A stretch of DNA of 64,000 nt from Neotamlana nanhaiensis (GTDB taxonomy: Bacteria; Bacteroidota; Bacteroidia; Flavobacteriales; Flavobacteriaceae): contig NZ_JTDV01000015.1 in NCBI RefSeq assembly GCF_000943555.1, forward strand, positions 1 through 64,000. Reading direction: 5' to 3'. Both the position numbers and the translations under genes were made by a program. The notes under the pieces were generated by a model. The model saw nothing but the letters and a program-made list of their open reading frames with translations, was not told where the DNA came from and searched no databases. Positions 18,633-26,536 of this stretch are shown one piece after another; the stretch's first letter is position 1, and each line of letters opens with the position of its first letter.

Positions 18633-18971
18633 TTAAAATGGTAATGTATTAAAATATATATTTTCGTTTGTTTCTTTAACTTCAATTGATAGTCGAGAGT
18701 ATTTATGAATTTTGTCGTAAAAATTTAAATAGTAATTTTTTTGGTTATTTGTTATTTTTTCTTGTTCTATTTTGAATGTTAGTTGTCCTTCTGAACATTG
18801 TTTTGTACAATTAACCATATATTTTAAAAAAACGTAAAATCTTGTTTTATTAGGCATTCCAGTCAGAACATTTTTTGACATTAGAAAAGGAATGAATGAT
18901 TTTGTGTCGTAATTCACACAAGAATTAATCAATTCAATTTTTATTTTTTCTATGTTGTTCGTTTCGTTCAT
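18633..18971 (-). CDS. Hypothetical protein, first gene of the cassette
   Basis: About 112 residues from the ATG at 18971 (MNETNNIEKIKIEL); an in-frame ATG at 18989 would place the inverted cassette-end motif inside the gene. Not recognised. Predicted mixed helix/strand, Asn/Lys-rich, with three cysteines and no signal peptide or membrane helix. Coupled to the gene downstream by a short gap. Function unknown. Confidence 0.5.
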   Translation of the reverse strand: MNETNNIEKIKIELINSCVNYDTKSFIPFLMSKNVLTGMPNKTRFYVFLKYMVNCTKQCSEGQLTFKIEQEKITNNQKNYYLNFYDKIHKYSRLSIEVKETNENIYFNTLPF

Positions 18972-18974
18972 ATT

Positions 18975-18983
18975 GTTGCCAAC
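18975..18983. repeat. Cassette-end motif GTTGCCAAC, right copy
   Basis: Exact reverse complement of the 9-mer at 17960-17968. It is followed by ATATAACGTCG, similar in style to the ATATACG next to the left copy. Confidence 0.4.
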
Positions 18984-19084
18984 TTTCATGATATAACGTC
19001 GTTTTAATACTGAAAAAAGTTCAATACAGGAGACTTATATTAGCAGTTAAACGAATTTAGTTGAAATTTTTTACAAAGTCAAAC

Positions 19085-19114
19085 AACAAGCCAACACTAA
19101 GGTGTTGGCTTGTT
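19085..19114 (-). terminator. Strong hairpin terminator
   Basis: Perfect 13-bp stem (19085-19097 and 19102-19114) around a TAAG loop, 31 bp past the stop of the SRPBCC gene. The T tract is modest, but the stem is the strongest hairpin in this part of the window. Confidence 0.7.
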
Positions 19115-19144
19115 AATAGTACATGTTCACAAAAAAATAAGCTT

Positions 19145-19603
19145 TTATTCTTCAGATATCGCTTTCAATTTATCTAAAGCTTTTGGCCATGTGGTATTAA
19201 AATAATCTTGGTAATCTTCAATGGTATCGGTTTCAATAGTTACGGTAGTGATACCGTTATTTTCGCTGAATGCATAATTTTCGAGTCCACCAGCCCATTG
19301 CTCAACGTTTGGGCCTTCAGTAATTTCGTTGTCACCATCTAAAATGCCATAATGCCTTATGGAAATAAATTGGTTTGGTATGTTTTCGGCAATTTCAGAG
19401 ATCATGCCTCCTTTTTTACCGTTTTCGTCGGTACCTACAAATAGCATTTTTGAGCCTTTTTCCCAAGTGCCTTCGTAAGTTGAGGTTGGGTTAAAAGCAG
19501 CAGTCCATTGGTTGTAAGTTTCAATATTATCTAAACCAAGCATGGTGGTGTAAACTTTTGCTGCTGGAGCATTAATGTCTTTTTTAAAAAGTATTTTTTT
19601 CAT
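19145..19603 (-). CDS. SRPBCC/AHSA1-type ligand-binding domain protein
   Basis: 152 residues, one START-like domain: LFKKDINAPAAKVYTTMLGLDNIETYNQWTAAFNPTS, GSKMLFVGTDENGKKGGMISEIAENIPNQFISIRHYGIL, and the C-terminal helix YFNTTWPKALDKLKAI. Members of this family bind small hydrophobic ligands or act as co-chaperones; the ligand here is not known. It begins 10 bp after a DoxX-like membrane protein and probably shares its transcript. Confidence 0.82.
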   Translation of the reverse strand: MKKILFKKDINAPAAKVYTTMLGLDNIETYNQWTAAFNPTSTYEGTWEKGSKMLFVGTDENGKKGGMISEIAENIPNQFISIRHYGILDGDNEITEGPNVEQWAGGLENYAFSENNGITTVTIETDTIEDYQDYFNTTWPKALDKLKAISEE

Positions 19604-19613
19604 GATAAAGGAG

Positions 19614-19988
19614 TTAAAAAAGTGGTGTGTACTTCTTTTTGTTGTCTAATAAAATCCAGATAAAAATTATCCAAAGTACCAAAGTCATAATAAAGCCGTT
19701 GGGTTCAACTATTGTGTTTGTAAGCAGTATGCCAACCATTACTGGAAACAATATTAACGCACCTAAAGCTCTGGTTTTTGGAATAATAATTAGTAAACCG
19801 CCAATGATTTCGGCGACGCCAATTAACGGAAGTAACCACGAAATTTCAACAAGAGCTTTAAAATCTTTGACTAAGGCTTTTGACATGTTTTCGGGTGTTG
19901 GCATGTAATTAAGGAATTTGTTTAGTCCACCGTTTATCATCATAACTCCGAATAGTGCGGAAAGTACGTTTAGTATAATGCGTTTCAT
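19614..19988 (-). CDS. DoxX-like inner-membrane protein
   Basis: 124 residues with four predicted membrane helices (about 5-22, 48-70, 74-92, 98-116). The loop GGLNKFLNYMP and the helix LIGVAEIIGGLLIIIPKTRALGALILFPVMVGILL fit the DoxX/DoxD superfamily. Members occur in redox and stress contexts, but a specific reaction is not established. First gene of a two-gene unit with the SRPBCC protein. Confidence 0.78.
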   Translation of the reverse strand: MKRIILNVLSALFGVMMINGGLNKFLNYMPTPENMSKALVKDFKALVEISWLLPLIGVAEIIGGLLIIIPKTRALGALILFPVMVGILLTNTIVEPNGFIMTLVLWIIFIWILLDNKKKYTPLF

Positions 19989-20066
19989 AATTAGTTAGTT
20001 AAGGTTGTTTTAGTAAAGTTAGTTTAAAAACCAATACGAAAATTAGGAAATGAAAATTTATGTGGT

Positions 20067-20130
20067 CTTCTCGATACTAATTTACTACGTTGCCCTTCGC
20101 AAATTCATGTCATAGAAATCGAAGTGACGA
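20067..20130 (-). repeat. Single copy of the palindromic repeat found before guaA
   Basis: Reads CTTCTCGATACTAATTTACT...CGAAGTGAC. It aligns with the reverse complement of the palindromic core of the repeats at 49851-50113, with several changes and an insertion in the second arm. Intergenic. Confidence 0.6.
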
Positions 20131-20184
20131 AGGGATTAAAATAGAGGTTAGTTGTCGGTTCCATGCACTCCTGAAACCAAAAAC

Positions 20185-20221
20185 AAAAAAGGTTGCAAGA
20201 CAAAATCTAGCAACCTTTTTT
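20185..20221 (-). terminator. Terminator of the metal-uptake genes
   Basis: AAAAAAGGTTGC (20185-20196) pairs with GCAACCTTTTTT (20210-20221) across a 13-nt loop. It lies just past the stop of the lipoprotein gene and has T runs in both directions. Confidence 0.85.
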
Positions 20222-20242
20222 AAGCTGTATTACAAAATGGTT

Positions 20243-20818
20243 TTATTGCACTGTTAAGGGAAAAGTAACTTCAACGTCGGTACTTCCACCTGCATTTGCT
20301 ACACTACCATCGTTTGGTTTTGTAGGTTCATGTTTTAAAACTACGATTAATGAACCAGTTCCAGCAGCTCCTGTGGTAAACGTAGTTTCAATACCAATTG
20401 GGTTGCCATCTTCATCGGTGTCGTCTTTTGTAATTGAGATATCTGAAATTGTTGAGGTGTAGAAAAACTCATGGTCGTCGCCTTCTTCTTCAACTTCGTG
20501 AGTGATATCTTCCGCAGGACTTTCTGTTTCGTTTAATAACTCAATTTCACCAGCATATGTTGTATTTGCCAATAACGTACCTGTTTGGTTGTACGTAGGT
20601 TCATTACCGCCTTCACCATCTAAATCTTGAAAAGTGAACGTAACAACATCGGTACCGCTTGTTAAAGTATAGGTAACTGTGGTTATTAATTCTTCTTCAT
20701 GTTCATGGTCGTCGTGATCGTCATCGTCGCTTGAACAGCTTGTAAATGCTATACTTGCAGCGAAAAATAAAGCGATTAATTTTAAGTTTTTTATAGGGTT
20801 TAAATTGAAATCTTTCAT
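20243..20818 (-). CDS. Lipoprotein with Asp/His/Glu-rich N-terminus
   Basis: 191 residues. Lipobox FTSC at about 25-28, directly followed by SSDDDDHDDHEHEEE, a likely metal-binding stretch. The remainder is a beta-sandwich-like domain (ITTVTYTLTSGTDVVTFTFQDLDGEGG...). It has a second acidic/His patch EVEEEGDDHEFF. It is 16 bp after a TonB-dependent receptor gene, and such small lipoproteins often accompany that receptor in Flavobacteriaceae. A role in collecting metal ions, probably zinc, at the outer membrane is inferred from composition and context. Confidence 0.78.
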   Translation of the reverse strand: MKDFNLNPIKNLKLIALFFAASIAFTSCSSDDDDHDDHEHEEELITTVTYTLTSGTDVVTFTFQDLDGEGGNEPTYNQTGTLLANTTYAGEIELLNETESPAEDITHEVEEEGDDHEFFYTSTISDISITKDDTDEDGNPIGIETTFTTGAAGTGSLIVVLKHEPTKPNDGSVANAGGSTDVEVTFPLTVQ

Positions 20819-20834
20819 GATTCTTTTTATGTTT

Positions 20835-23234
20835 TTAATAATTTATTTTAATTTTTAGGTTAAAGTTTCTTCCTAATTCATCGGCAAAATAGCGCAGCCT
20901 GTTTAAGTACTCTCGGTAAGCTGTGTTGAATATATTTTCAACGTTAAATTCAACTTTTAAAGCCCCAGTTTTAAATGCTTTAAACGTAGCAGAACTATTA
21001 AAACCAAATAATGAATAGGACGATGGGGGAGAACTAATATCTACATAAACATTATCGTCTACCGTAGCGTTATAAGTGTAAAAATTATAATCGGGGTAAC
21101 GTTTTTGTTGTAATACAGTTTTATGGGTTAAACCAATAGATAATTGATTTAAGTTTTTGTTGTAGTACGATATGCTATTTGTAAAGTTAGTTGAAGGCAT
21201 GTGTATAAGCGCAACATCATCTGATAGGTTGTCTCCCTGCAATAAGCTTATACTGCCTTTATAATCTATTGTGCTAGTGATGGCTTTGTTAACATCTACA
21301 TCTACACCAAAAATTCTTGCATCTAATTGATTGTATTCCCAAACCGGAAATGCGCCACGAACCGTTGTGGTAATGCCATCTGGAATGAGTTGTATATAGT
21401 TTTTGATATAGTTGAAGTACGGACTAACACTAAACCCAAAATTGTGGTTGTTTCTAACTAAAGACGCCATAAATTTATTGGCGATTTCTTTGTTCATAGT
21501 TAATTGCCCAATTTCTATTCGGGCAGCACTATGGTGTAAGCCATCGCTAAATAATTCTGAGGGATTTGGCATACGCGATGCTAAACCGTAATTAAAAAAC
21601 AGTTCGAAATCGTTATGCAAATGCCTGTTATATCCAAAATTTGCTGAAATATTATGAAATGAAAATTTTGGGTAGGTTAAAGTTTCAGAGTTTTCGGTTA
21701 TTCCAGATTCAAATTCAGGAAACAACTCATCGTAGTTATATGTGTCTTCCCAATCGGTAGTGTTGTACCATTTTTTAGCTTCAATTCTAGAAAAATCGTA
21801 GCGGATACCAGCGCTTATTTCAGAAAATAAATTCAGTTTATAATTTCCTGTGGCATAAATTCCAGCATCATATTTTTCGTAATCGGGAATTAAAGGATTA
21901 ACACCTGTTCCCGAAATGGCATCGTTTTGTTGAAAGCGTAACAAAAACCCAGTGTTTATTTCAAAATCATCAAACGCATCAATTTCTAAATTAGGTTGTA
22001 ATGATGTGGTGAATAGGCGTAAATCAATTACTGGTGTATTGGCTCTGTCACCACGTCTTAAATCGTATTCTTTACGTCTGTTTATTTGAAAATCGTACTG
22101 TAACGAGAGTTTACCTAAACCTTGCAAGCGTTTATAAGCTTCAACTTTTGCTAAATGGTGCAAAATGTTTTGTCTGGGATAGTTGATATTGTATGAAAAA
22201 TCATTGATAACACGTGGTTCTTGACGATTTATAGCCATAACCAAATCGTTAACATTCCCAATGTGCGACGATTGTAAAATGGCTATTTCGTTATTAACAT
22301 AGCTGTAATAAGCATCAAAACCTTTTTCGAAGCCATTATAGCCCAGTCTCGCCGAAAGGTTCATACTTTCAATACCGCTATTGGTTAGGTGATAGTCTGG
22401 TGCTTTAAAATCTCCAAAGCGCTTGTAACTCGCTTGAAGTTTAGCGTAGTAGCCAGATTGATACGTTTTTATAATTTCAGAATTTACAATACCGCCTAAG
22501 CCATTTGAGTTGAATGACAACATAGAGCTACCAAATAAACTATCTAATGTGGCGTACTTTTTAGGTTTTATTAAAATTAAACCACCAATAGCATCGCTAC
22601 CATAAATTAAAGTGTTGGCACCTTTAATAACTTCAATTCTGTCGCTCGCATTAATGTCAATATTGGGTGCGTGCTCGTCGCCCCATTCTTGATCGAAAAG
22701 GCGTACGTTGTTATTTATAATTAAAAGGCGGCTGCTGTGTAACCCATGAATCATAGGCTTTACAATTGTGTTTCCTGTGTTTAAGGACGACACACCACTA
22801 ACCGTTTTTAAAGCATCACCCAACGATTTATCGCTAAACTGTTCAATCGTTTTTTGGTTTAAAGATTGCTCAATGCTTGTAACTTCGGTTCGCGAACTGG
22901 TTTGTATAACTACCTCGTTAAGTTCTTCTAAGTGATGTTCTAAAAAAACACTCACCGAATTGTCTTCATTTAAGTTAATAGAAACCGTTTGGGTTTCGCA
23001 ACTTATGTGGGCGACTTCAATAGTAAAATTGGTTTGGCAAAGGTTGTTTATGGTAAAATTTCCGTTAGCATCTGTGATAGCATAATTGCTAGCATTTAAA
23101 ACTTTTATGGTGGCGTTTTCAATAGGTTTGTTGTTATGAAAATCTATAACAACGCCAGTAAGTTTATGGTTGCAATCTTGAGCTATTACAATGCTATTAA
23201 TCAGGAAAAATAATACCGAAAATATATTCTTCAT
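20835..23234 (-). CDS. TonB-dependent outer-membrane receptor, probably for a metal
   Basis: 799 residues. Signal peptide MKNIFSVLFFLINSIVIAQ. Carboxypeptidase-like domain at 24-105, plug domain at about 120-225 (LGDALKTVSGVSSLNTGNTIVKPMIHGLHSSRLLIINNNVRLFDQEWGDEHAP, then IEVIKGANTLIYGSDAIGGLI), and a barrel ending FNLKIKINY. The plug resembles the ZnuD-like group of metal receptors rather than SusC. With the His-rich protein upstream and the Asp/His-rich lipoprotein downstream, it forms a likely metal import set across the outer membrane powered by TonB. The metal is inferred; copper cannot be ruled out. Confidence 0.85.
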   Translation of the reverse strand: MKNIFSVLFFLINSIVIAQDCNHKLTGVVIDFHNNKPIENATIKVLNASNYAITDANGNFTINNLCQTNFTIEVAHISCETQTVSINLNEDNSVSVFLEHHLEELNEVVIQTSSRTEVTSIEQSLNQKTIEQFSDKSLGDALKTVSGVSSLNTGNTIVKPMIHGLHSSRLLIINNNVRLFDQEWGDEHAPNIDINASDRIEVIKGANTLIYGSDAIGGLILIKPKKYATLDSLFGSSMLSFNSNGLGGIVNSEIIKTYQSGYYAKLQASYKRFGDFKAPDYHLTNSGIESMNLSARLGYNGFEKGFDAYYSYVNNEIAILQSSHIGNVNDLVMAINRQEPRVINDFSYNINYPRQNILHHLAKVEAYKRLQGLGKLSLQYDFQINRRKEYDLRRGDRANTPVIDLRLFTTSLQPNLEIDAFDDFEINTGFLLRFQQNDAISGTGVNPLIPDYEKYDAGIYATGNYKLNLFSEISAGIRYDFSRIEAKKWYNTTDWEDTYNYDELFPEFESGITENSETLTYPKFSFHNISANFGYNRHLHNDFELFFNYGLASRMPNPSELFSDGLHHSAARIEIGQLTMNKEIANKFMASLVRNNHNFGFSVSPYFNYIKNYIQLIPDGITTTVRGAFPVWEYNQLDARIFGVDVDVNKAITSTIDYKGSISLLQGDNLSDDVALIHMPSTNFTNSISYYNKNLNQLSIGLTHKTVLQQKRYPDYNFYTYNATVDDNVYVDISSPPSSYSLFGFNSSATFKAFKTGALKVEFNVENIFNTAYREYLNRLRYFADELGRNFNLKIKINY

Positions 23235-23278
23235 GTTTAATATAAAGATTACTTAAATTTTAATGTAATTCTGAAATA

Positions 23279-23611
23279 TTAAATGAAGGCAGGTGGCGCT
23301 CTTAACGAAAAATATAAATGTTGATGATTTTTTAAAAAAGAGTAGCTTTTAAAGTTATTTTGAAACGGAGTTGTTTCAGGTAAACTTTCAAAAGTTTGTT
23401 CTGTAAGTGTAAAATGATGATTTAATTGAAACTTATGAAAGTCACAATCTAAATCGACCGTATGAATATGCGTTGTGCTATCATCTAAACAAACCTTGTG
23501 CTCATGATGTTCAAAACTATGCTGAAGTTTTAAAATTGTGGGTAGACATAATAAACCAACTAGCAGTAAAGCGAAAAATTTAAAGGTAATATGTTTAGTA
23601 ATGTTGCTCAC
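23279..23611 (-). CDS. Small His-rich membrane-anchored protein
   Basis: 110 residues. Start is a GTG at 23611 that overlaps the upstream stop by one base, a sign of translational coupling. One hydrophobic segment (about 11-28, FKFFALLLVGLLCLPTIL) is followed by HSFEHHEHKVCLDDSTTHIHTVDLDCDFHKFQLNHHF, with eleven histidines and two cysteines. No named family is recognised. It precedes the TonB receptor by 44 bp. The composition suggests binding of metal in the periplasm, possibly as sensor or carrier for the receptor. This is inference. Confidence 0.6.
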   Translation of the reverse strand: MSNITKHITFKFFALLLVGLLCLPTILKLQHSFEHHEHKVCLDDSTTHIHTVDLDCDFHKFQLNHHFTLTEQTFESLPETTPFQNNFKSYSFLKNHQHLYFSLRAPPAFI

Positions 23612-23931
23612 TAATCTTTTAAAAACTTAAACCCAAGTCTTACTAACATTTTCTTCTCGAAATTCCAGAAAAATTTAAACTGACCGAAGAGCCATCCGAA
23701 GAAAACAAGTAAAAATTGATAGACAATAAACAGCAAAAGTATACGAATTGTCCAATATAGAAACGGATTTAACGTTTCTTTAGTAATGTTGAAAAAGCCT
23801 AAAATGGGCTTGCCAATATAGGAAGCTGTAGATCCTGTGACTGCAAAAACAATAAAGATGACAGCAATTTGCCAATTGCTAGTAATGCCCCAACGTTTCT
23901 TTAACTTTTCCAAGCTATGTGTTTTGCACAA
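23611..23931 (-). CDS. DUF6787-type membrane protein
   Basis: 106 residues. The N-terminal EKLKKRWGITSNWQIAVIFIVFAVTGSTASYIGKPI is typical of a conserved flavobacterial family (DUF6787). Two or three membrane helices (about 19-38, 60-83) and a basic C-terminal end (FWNFEKKMLVRLGFKFLKD). Function unknown. The stop overlaps the next gene start by one base, and the gene lies 16 bp after the DUF6146 lipoprotein, so it is the middle of a run of minus-strand genes. Confidence 0.75.
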   Translation of the reverse strand: MCKTHSLEKLKKRWGITSNWQIAVIFIVFAVTGSTASYIGKPILGFFNITKETLNPFLYWTIRILLLFIVYQFLLVFFGWLFGQFKFFWNFEKKMLVRLGFKFLKD

Positions 23932-23947
23932 AAATACGCAAAAGCTT

Positions 23948-24391
23948 TTAAATTCTAGGTGTAAAAGGGCCTAACCTTTGCTTGTATTTTAACTGAAAAT
24001 AGATAAAATAATTGTACAGTTTGTAGTTTACCTCGTAGCCATAATCTATTCCTGGTCTGTAATCTATTTGAAGTTCGTATAAGTTAGGATCGAAACGATT
24101 AGGTTGTAAAACGCGGTTATTCCATTCTACTACATATTGATAATTTCGATTTTCCATGAATTGCTGCGAGTAAAAGCCTTCTGGTCTTGCTGTGCTTGCC
24201 AGCCAATAATTATAACCGGGTTCTATAATTATAATTTCGTATTCAACCTTATCGCTACTTATTTTTACGGTGTCGTTGTCTTTTAAGTTTTCAAGTCTTT
24301 CGTTAGTATTGGTGTTGGTTACTTTTTTTGGAGTATTACAGTTAAAAGCAATAAGCGAGACGAGTAGAACTATGTAGAGTAGGTGTTTCAT
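23948..24391 (-). CDS. DUF6146-type lipoprotein
   Basis: 147 residues. Signal peptide and lipobox at about 15-18 (AFNC). The mature part contains the conserved text YEIIIIEPGYNYWLASTARPEGFYSQQFMENRNYQYVVEWNNRVLQP and IDYGYEVNYKLYNYFIYFQLKYKQ, recognisable as a family conserved in Flavobacteriaceae (DUF6146). Attached to a membrane on the periplasmic side; function not known. First gene of the minus-strand group that ends with the metal receptor and lipoprotein. Confidence 0.78.
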   Translation of the reverse strand: MKHLLYIVLLVSLIAFNCNTPKKVTNTNTNERLENLKDNDTVKISSDKVEYEIIIIEPGYNYWLASTARPEGFYSQQFMENRNYQYVVEWNNRVLQPNRFDPNLYELQIDYRPGIDYGYEVNYKLYNYFIYFQLKYKQRLGPFTPRI

Positions 24392-24699
24392 AACTTGAAT
24401 TTATCTTAAAAGTTACAAAAATTGTTCCTAAAAGCGGTGTTTTTAAGAAAATAGATTTGTTGATTGTCCTCTTTTTAAAATGACAAATTTTTTTAGAGCT
24501 TGAGTGTCATTCAGAGCGCAGCGAAGAATCTTGTAGATATAAAGAATTATTAAAGAGAAGATTCTTCAGTCGTCCTCCTTCAGAATGACAGTATTATGCT
24601 AAAAAAATGTCATTCAAAGCACAACGATTTTTCTAAACTTGAGTTAGAGTCGTTTGCACTTTAAATGACAAATTTTATTATATGGTTGCGCGTCTGGTT
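24392..24699. other. Intergenic region filled with palindromic repeats
   Basis: 308 bp without a gene. It contains an inverted pair of repeats (24505-24532 and 24558-24590), a decayed third copy (24609-24635), and the 14-mer AAATGACAAATTTT at both ends (24478-24491 and 24663-24676). Confidence 0.65.
24505..24590. repeat. Gene-less inverted repeat unit (MITE/REP-like)
   Basis: TGTCATTC...GAATCTT (24505-24532) and AAGATTC...GAATGACA (24558-24590) face each other across 25 bp. Each end reads AGATTC, a stem, then GAATGA when followed outwards, the same order of words as the hairpins that flank the GIY-YIG gene at 60.3-60.6 kb. Confidence 0.65.
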
Positions 24700-25335
24700 T
24701 TATTTTCCGAAAAGCCCACCTAACATACCGCCAAGGCCACCTTTCTTTTTATTTCCGCCTAATACCATACCAGCTACATCATCAATAACACTACCATCGC
24801 CATCGGCATCAAGAATAGATTCTAAAAAGCTTTGTTCTTGGCTTGCAGAATTTCCGCCAATTAAACCGCCTAATAAATCGGTAATGCCACCTTGGTTGTT
24901 TACGTTGTTTTGTCTGGTTTGCTTACCTAAAACACCCATTAAAATAGGAGCGGCAACTTTTAATATTTGCGCTACAGAACCAGCATCCATACCAGCTTTT
25001 GCACCTAACGTATTTTCAACACGCTGTTGCTTGTTACCTAAAACATGGCCTAAAATTTTGCTTCCGTCATTTAAAACATTATCGTCCACGCCACCACTAA
25101 ATAATCCGCCAAGGTTATCTAAAATACTACCATCGTGTTTTCCGTTTAAAGCGCTCATTAAGCCTTCTGCACCTTGTGGTGTGGCTGCGTTTCTTTTCAT
25201 AGCTTGCATTAATACAGGTAGAGCCATAGTTAATACATCTTGTGTTTTGTTCTGTGGTTGGTTGGTTTGTCCTGCAACTCCGCTAATTATTGTTTTTCCT
25301 AAGTCACTGTTTAATAAATCTAAAATTCCAGACAT
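24700..25335 (-). CDS. DUF937 domain protein
   Basis: 211 residues, Gly/Leu/Asn-rich and helical: MSGILDLLNSDLGKTIISGVAGQTNQPQNKTQDVLTMALPVLMQAMKRNAATPQGAEGLMSAL, then KILGHVLGNKQQRVENTLGAKAGMDAGSVAQILKVAAPILMGVLGK. These are the two halves of DUF937. DADGDGSVIDDVAGMVLGG resembles an EF-hand-like calcium loop, and the end is GGLGGMLGGLFGK. Cytoplasmic by sequence; function unknown. The long frame on the opposite strand is a shadow of its regular composition. Confidence 0.85.
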   Translation of the reverse strand: MSGILDLLNSDLGKTIISGVAGQTNQPQNKTQDVLTMALPVLMQAMKRNAATPQGAEGLMSALNGKHDGSILDNLGGLFSGGVDDNVLNDGSKILGHVLGNKQQRVENTLGAKAGMDAGSVAQILKVAAPILMGVLGKQTRQNNVNNQGGITDLLGGLIGGNSASQEQSFLESILDADGDGSVIDDVAGMVLGGNKKKGGLGGMLGGLFGK

Positions 25336-25382
25336 GTTTATTTATTTTAATTGTTTTACAAAAAATTGGTTACTCAAGGTAC

Positions 25383-25413
25383 AAAAAAAGTCCTAACCGT
25401 TATAGTTAGGACT
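25383..25413 (-). terminator. Terminator of serA
   Basis: AGTCCTAAC (25389-25397) and GTTAGGACT (25405-25413) form a 9-bp stem with a 7-nt loop. On the minus strand it is followed by seven T. It lies 35 bp after the serA stop. Confidence 0.88.
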
Positions 25414-25447
25414 CAAATATTGTGAATAGGTCACAAATTATTTCTTA

Positions 25448-26398
25448 TTAACCAAGAATGCTAATAATTTGTGTTGCTAATTCTGTTCCAATTCTGTCTT
25501 GTGCTTCGTTAGTTGCAGCACCAGTATGTGGTGTTAATGATAAAGCAGAATTCATTAATAATTGCATTTCTGGTTTTGGTTCTTTTTCAAAAACATCAAG
25601 AGCCGCTCTTGAAATTTTTCCGCTTTCAATAGCATTTACCAAAGCAACTTCGTTAACCACACCACCACGAGCAGCGTTTACTAAAATAGCACCGTCTTTC
25701 ATCATGTTAAATTCGGCTTCGTCTATAACGTAATCTTTTTGCGCAGGCACGTGAAGTGTAATAAAATCGGCTTGTTTTAAAACGTCTTCTTTAGAAATGG
25801 TTTTAATATCGAAGTTTACGGTTTGTCCGTCGAAAAATTCTAATTCTAAGTTAGCTTCTTCTAAAAACGGATCGAAAGCAACAACTTTCATTCCAGCACC
25901 TAAAGCTACTTTAGCAGTAGCTTGCCCAATACGACCAAAACCTAAAACGCCTAAAGTTTTACCTTTTAATTCGGTGCCTTTAGCGTAAGCCTTTTTAAGG
26001 CCTTTAAAGTTGCTATCGCCCTCAAGTGGCATATCGCGGTTAGAGTTATGTAAAAAGCGCGCTAAACCGTAAAGGTGGCCAAAAACTAATTCGGCAACCG
26101 AGTGCGATGAAGCAGCAGGAGTGTTAATTACGTGTAAGCCTTTTTCGCGGGCGTAATCAACATCAATATTATCCATACCAACGCCACCACGACCAATAAT
26201 TTTTAGGTTCGGGCAGGCATCAATTAAATCTTTTCTAACTGTGGTAGCACTTCTAACCAATAAAACCGAAATATCGTTTTCGTTTATGTAGTTTATTAAT
26301 TGCTCTTGTGCTACTGTTGTGGTAGATACTTGGTATCCGGCTTTTTCAAGGGCATCAATACCGCTTTGAGAAACACCGTCGTTTGCTAGTACTTTCAT
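25448..26398 (-). CDS. serA: D-3-phosphoglycerate dehydrogenase, short form
   Basis: 316 residues, so the enzyme has the catalytic and NAD domains but no C-terminal ACT (serine-sensing) domain. NAD-binding GVLGFGRIGQATAKVALGAGMKVVAFDPF at about 150-178; catalytic Arg in NAARGGVVNE and Glu-His pair up to SLTPHTGAATNEA. It oxidises 3-phosphoglycerate to phosphohydroxypyruvate, the first step to serine. It follows serC, which makes phosphoserine, on the same strand with a 138 bp gap that holds a heptamer repeat. Loss of the ACT domain suggests no direct serine feedback. Confidence 0.92.
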   Translation of the reverse strand: MKVLANDGVSQSGIDALEKAGYQVSTTTVAQEQLINYINENDISVLLVRSATTVRKDLIDACPNLKIIGRGGVGMDNIDVDYAREKGLHVINTPAASSHSVAELVFGHLYGLARFLHNSNRDMPLEGDSNFKGLKKAYAKGTELKGKTLGVLGFGRIGQATAKVALGAGMKVVAFDPFLEEANLELEFFDGQTVNFDIKTISKEDVLKQADFITLHVPAQKDYVIDEAEFNMMKDGAILVNAARGGVVNEVALVNAIESGKISRAALDVFEKEPKPEMQLLMNSALSLTPHTGAATNEAQDRIGTELATQIISILG

Positions 26399-26406
26399 TT
26401 CTGTAA

Positions 26407-26441
26407 GTTAAAAGTTAAAAGTTAAAAGTTAAAAGTTAAAA
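26407..26441. repeat. Five tandem copies of GTTAAAA before serA
   Basis: Five perfect 7-bp units in the serC-serA gap, 9 bp upstream of the serA start codon. Gain or loss of units would change the spacing of the 5' region of serA. Confidence 0.85.
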
Positions 26442-26536
26442 GTGGTGAAACCATTAGCTTAAACTTTTAGGATTAATTATTTTAAAATTTTAATAAAAAC
26501 AACTGCATAACTGCAACTGGTTTACTGTTTACTGTA

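Noticed and set aside
17960-18983. Integron attC sites
   Set aside because: The 9-mers do not fit the R'/R'' core consensus and no integrase gene is present; kept only as an unexplained inverted pair.
24665-25396. 243-codon plus-strand frame opposite the DUF937 gene
   Set aside because: Pro/Ser/Phe-rich mirror of a Gly/Leu-rich gene; no recognisable protein features.
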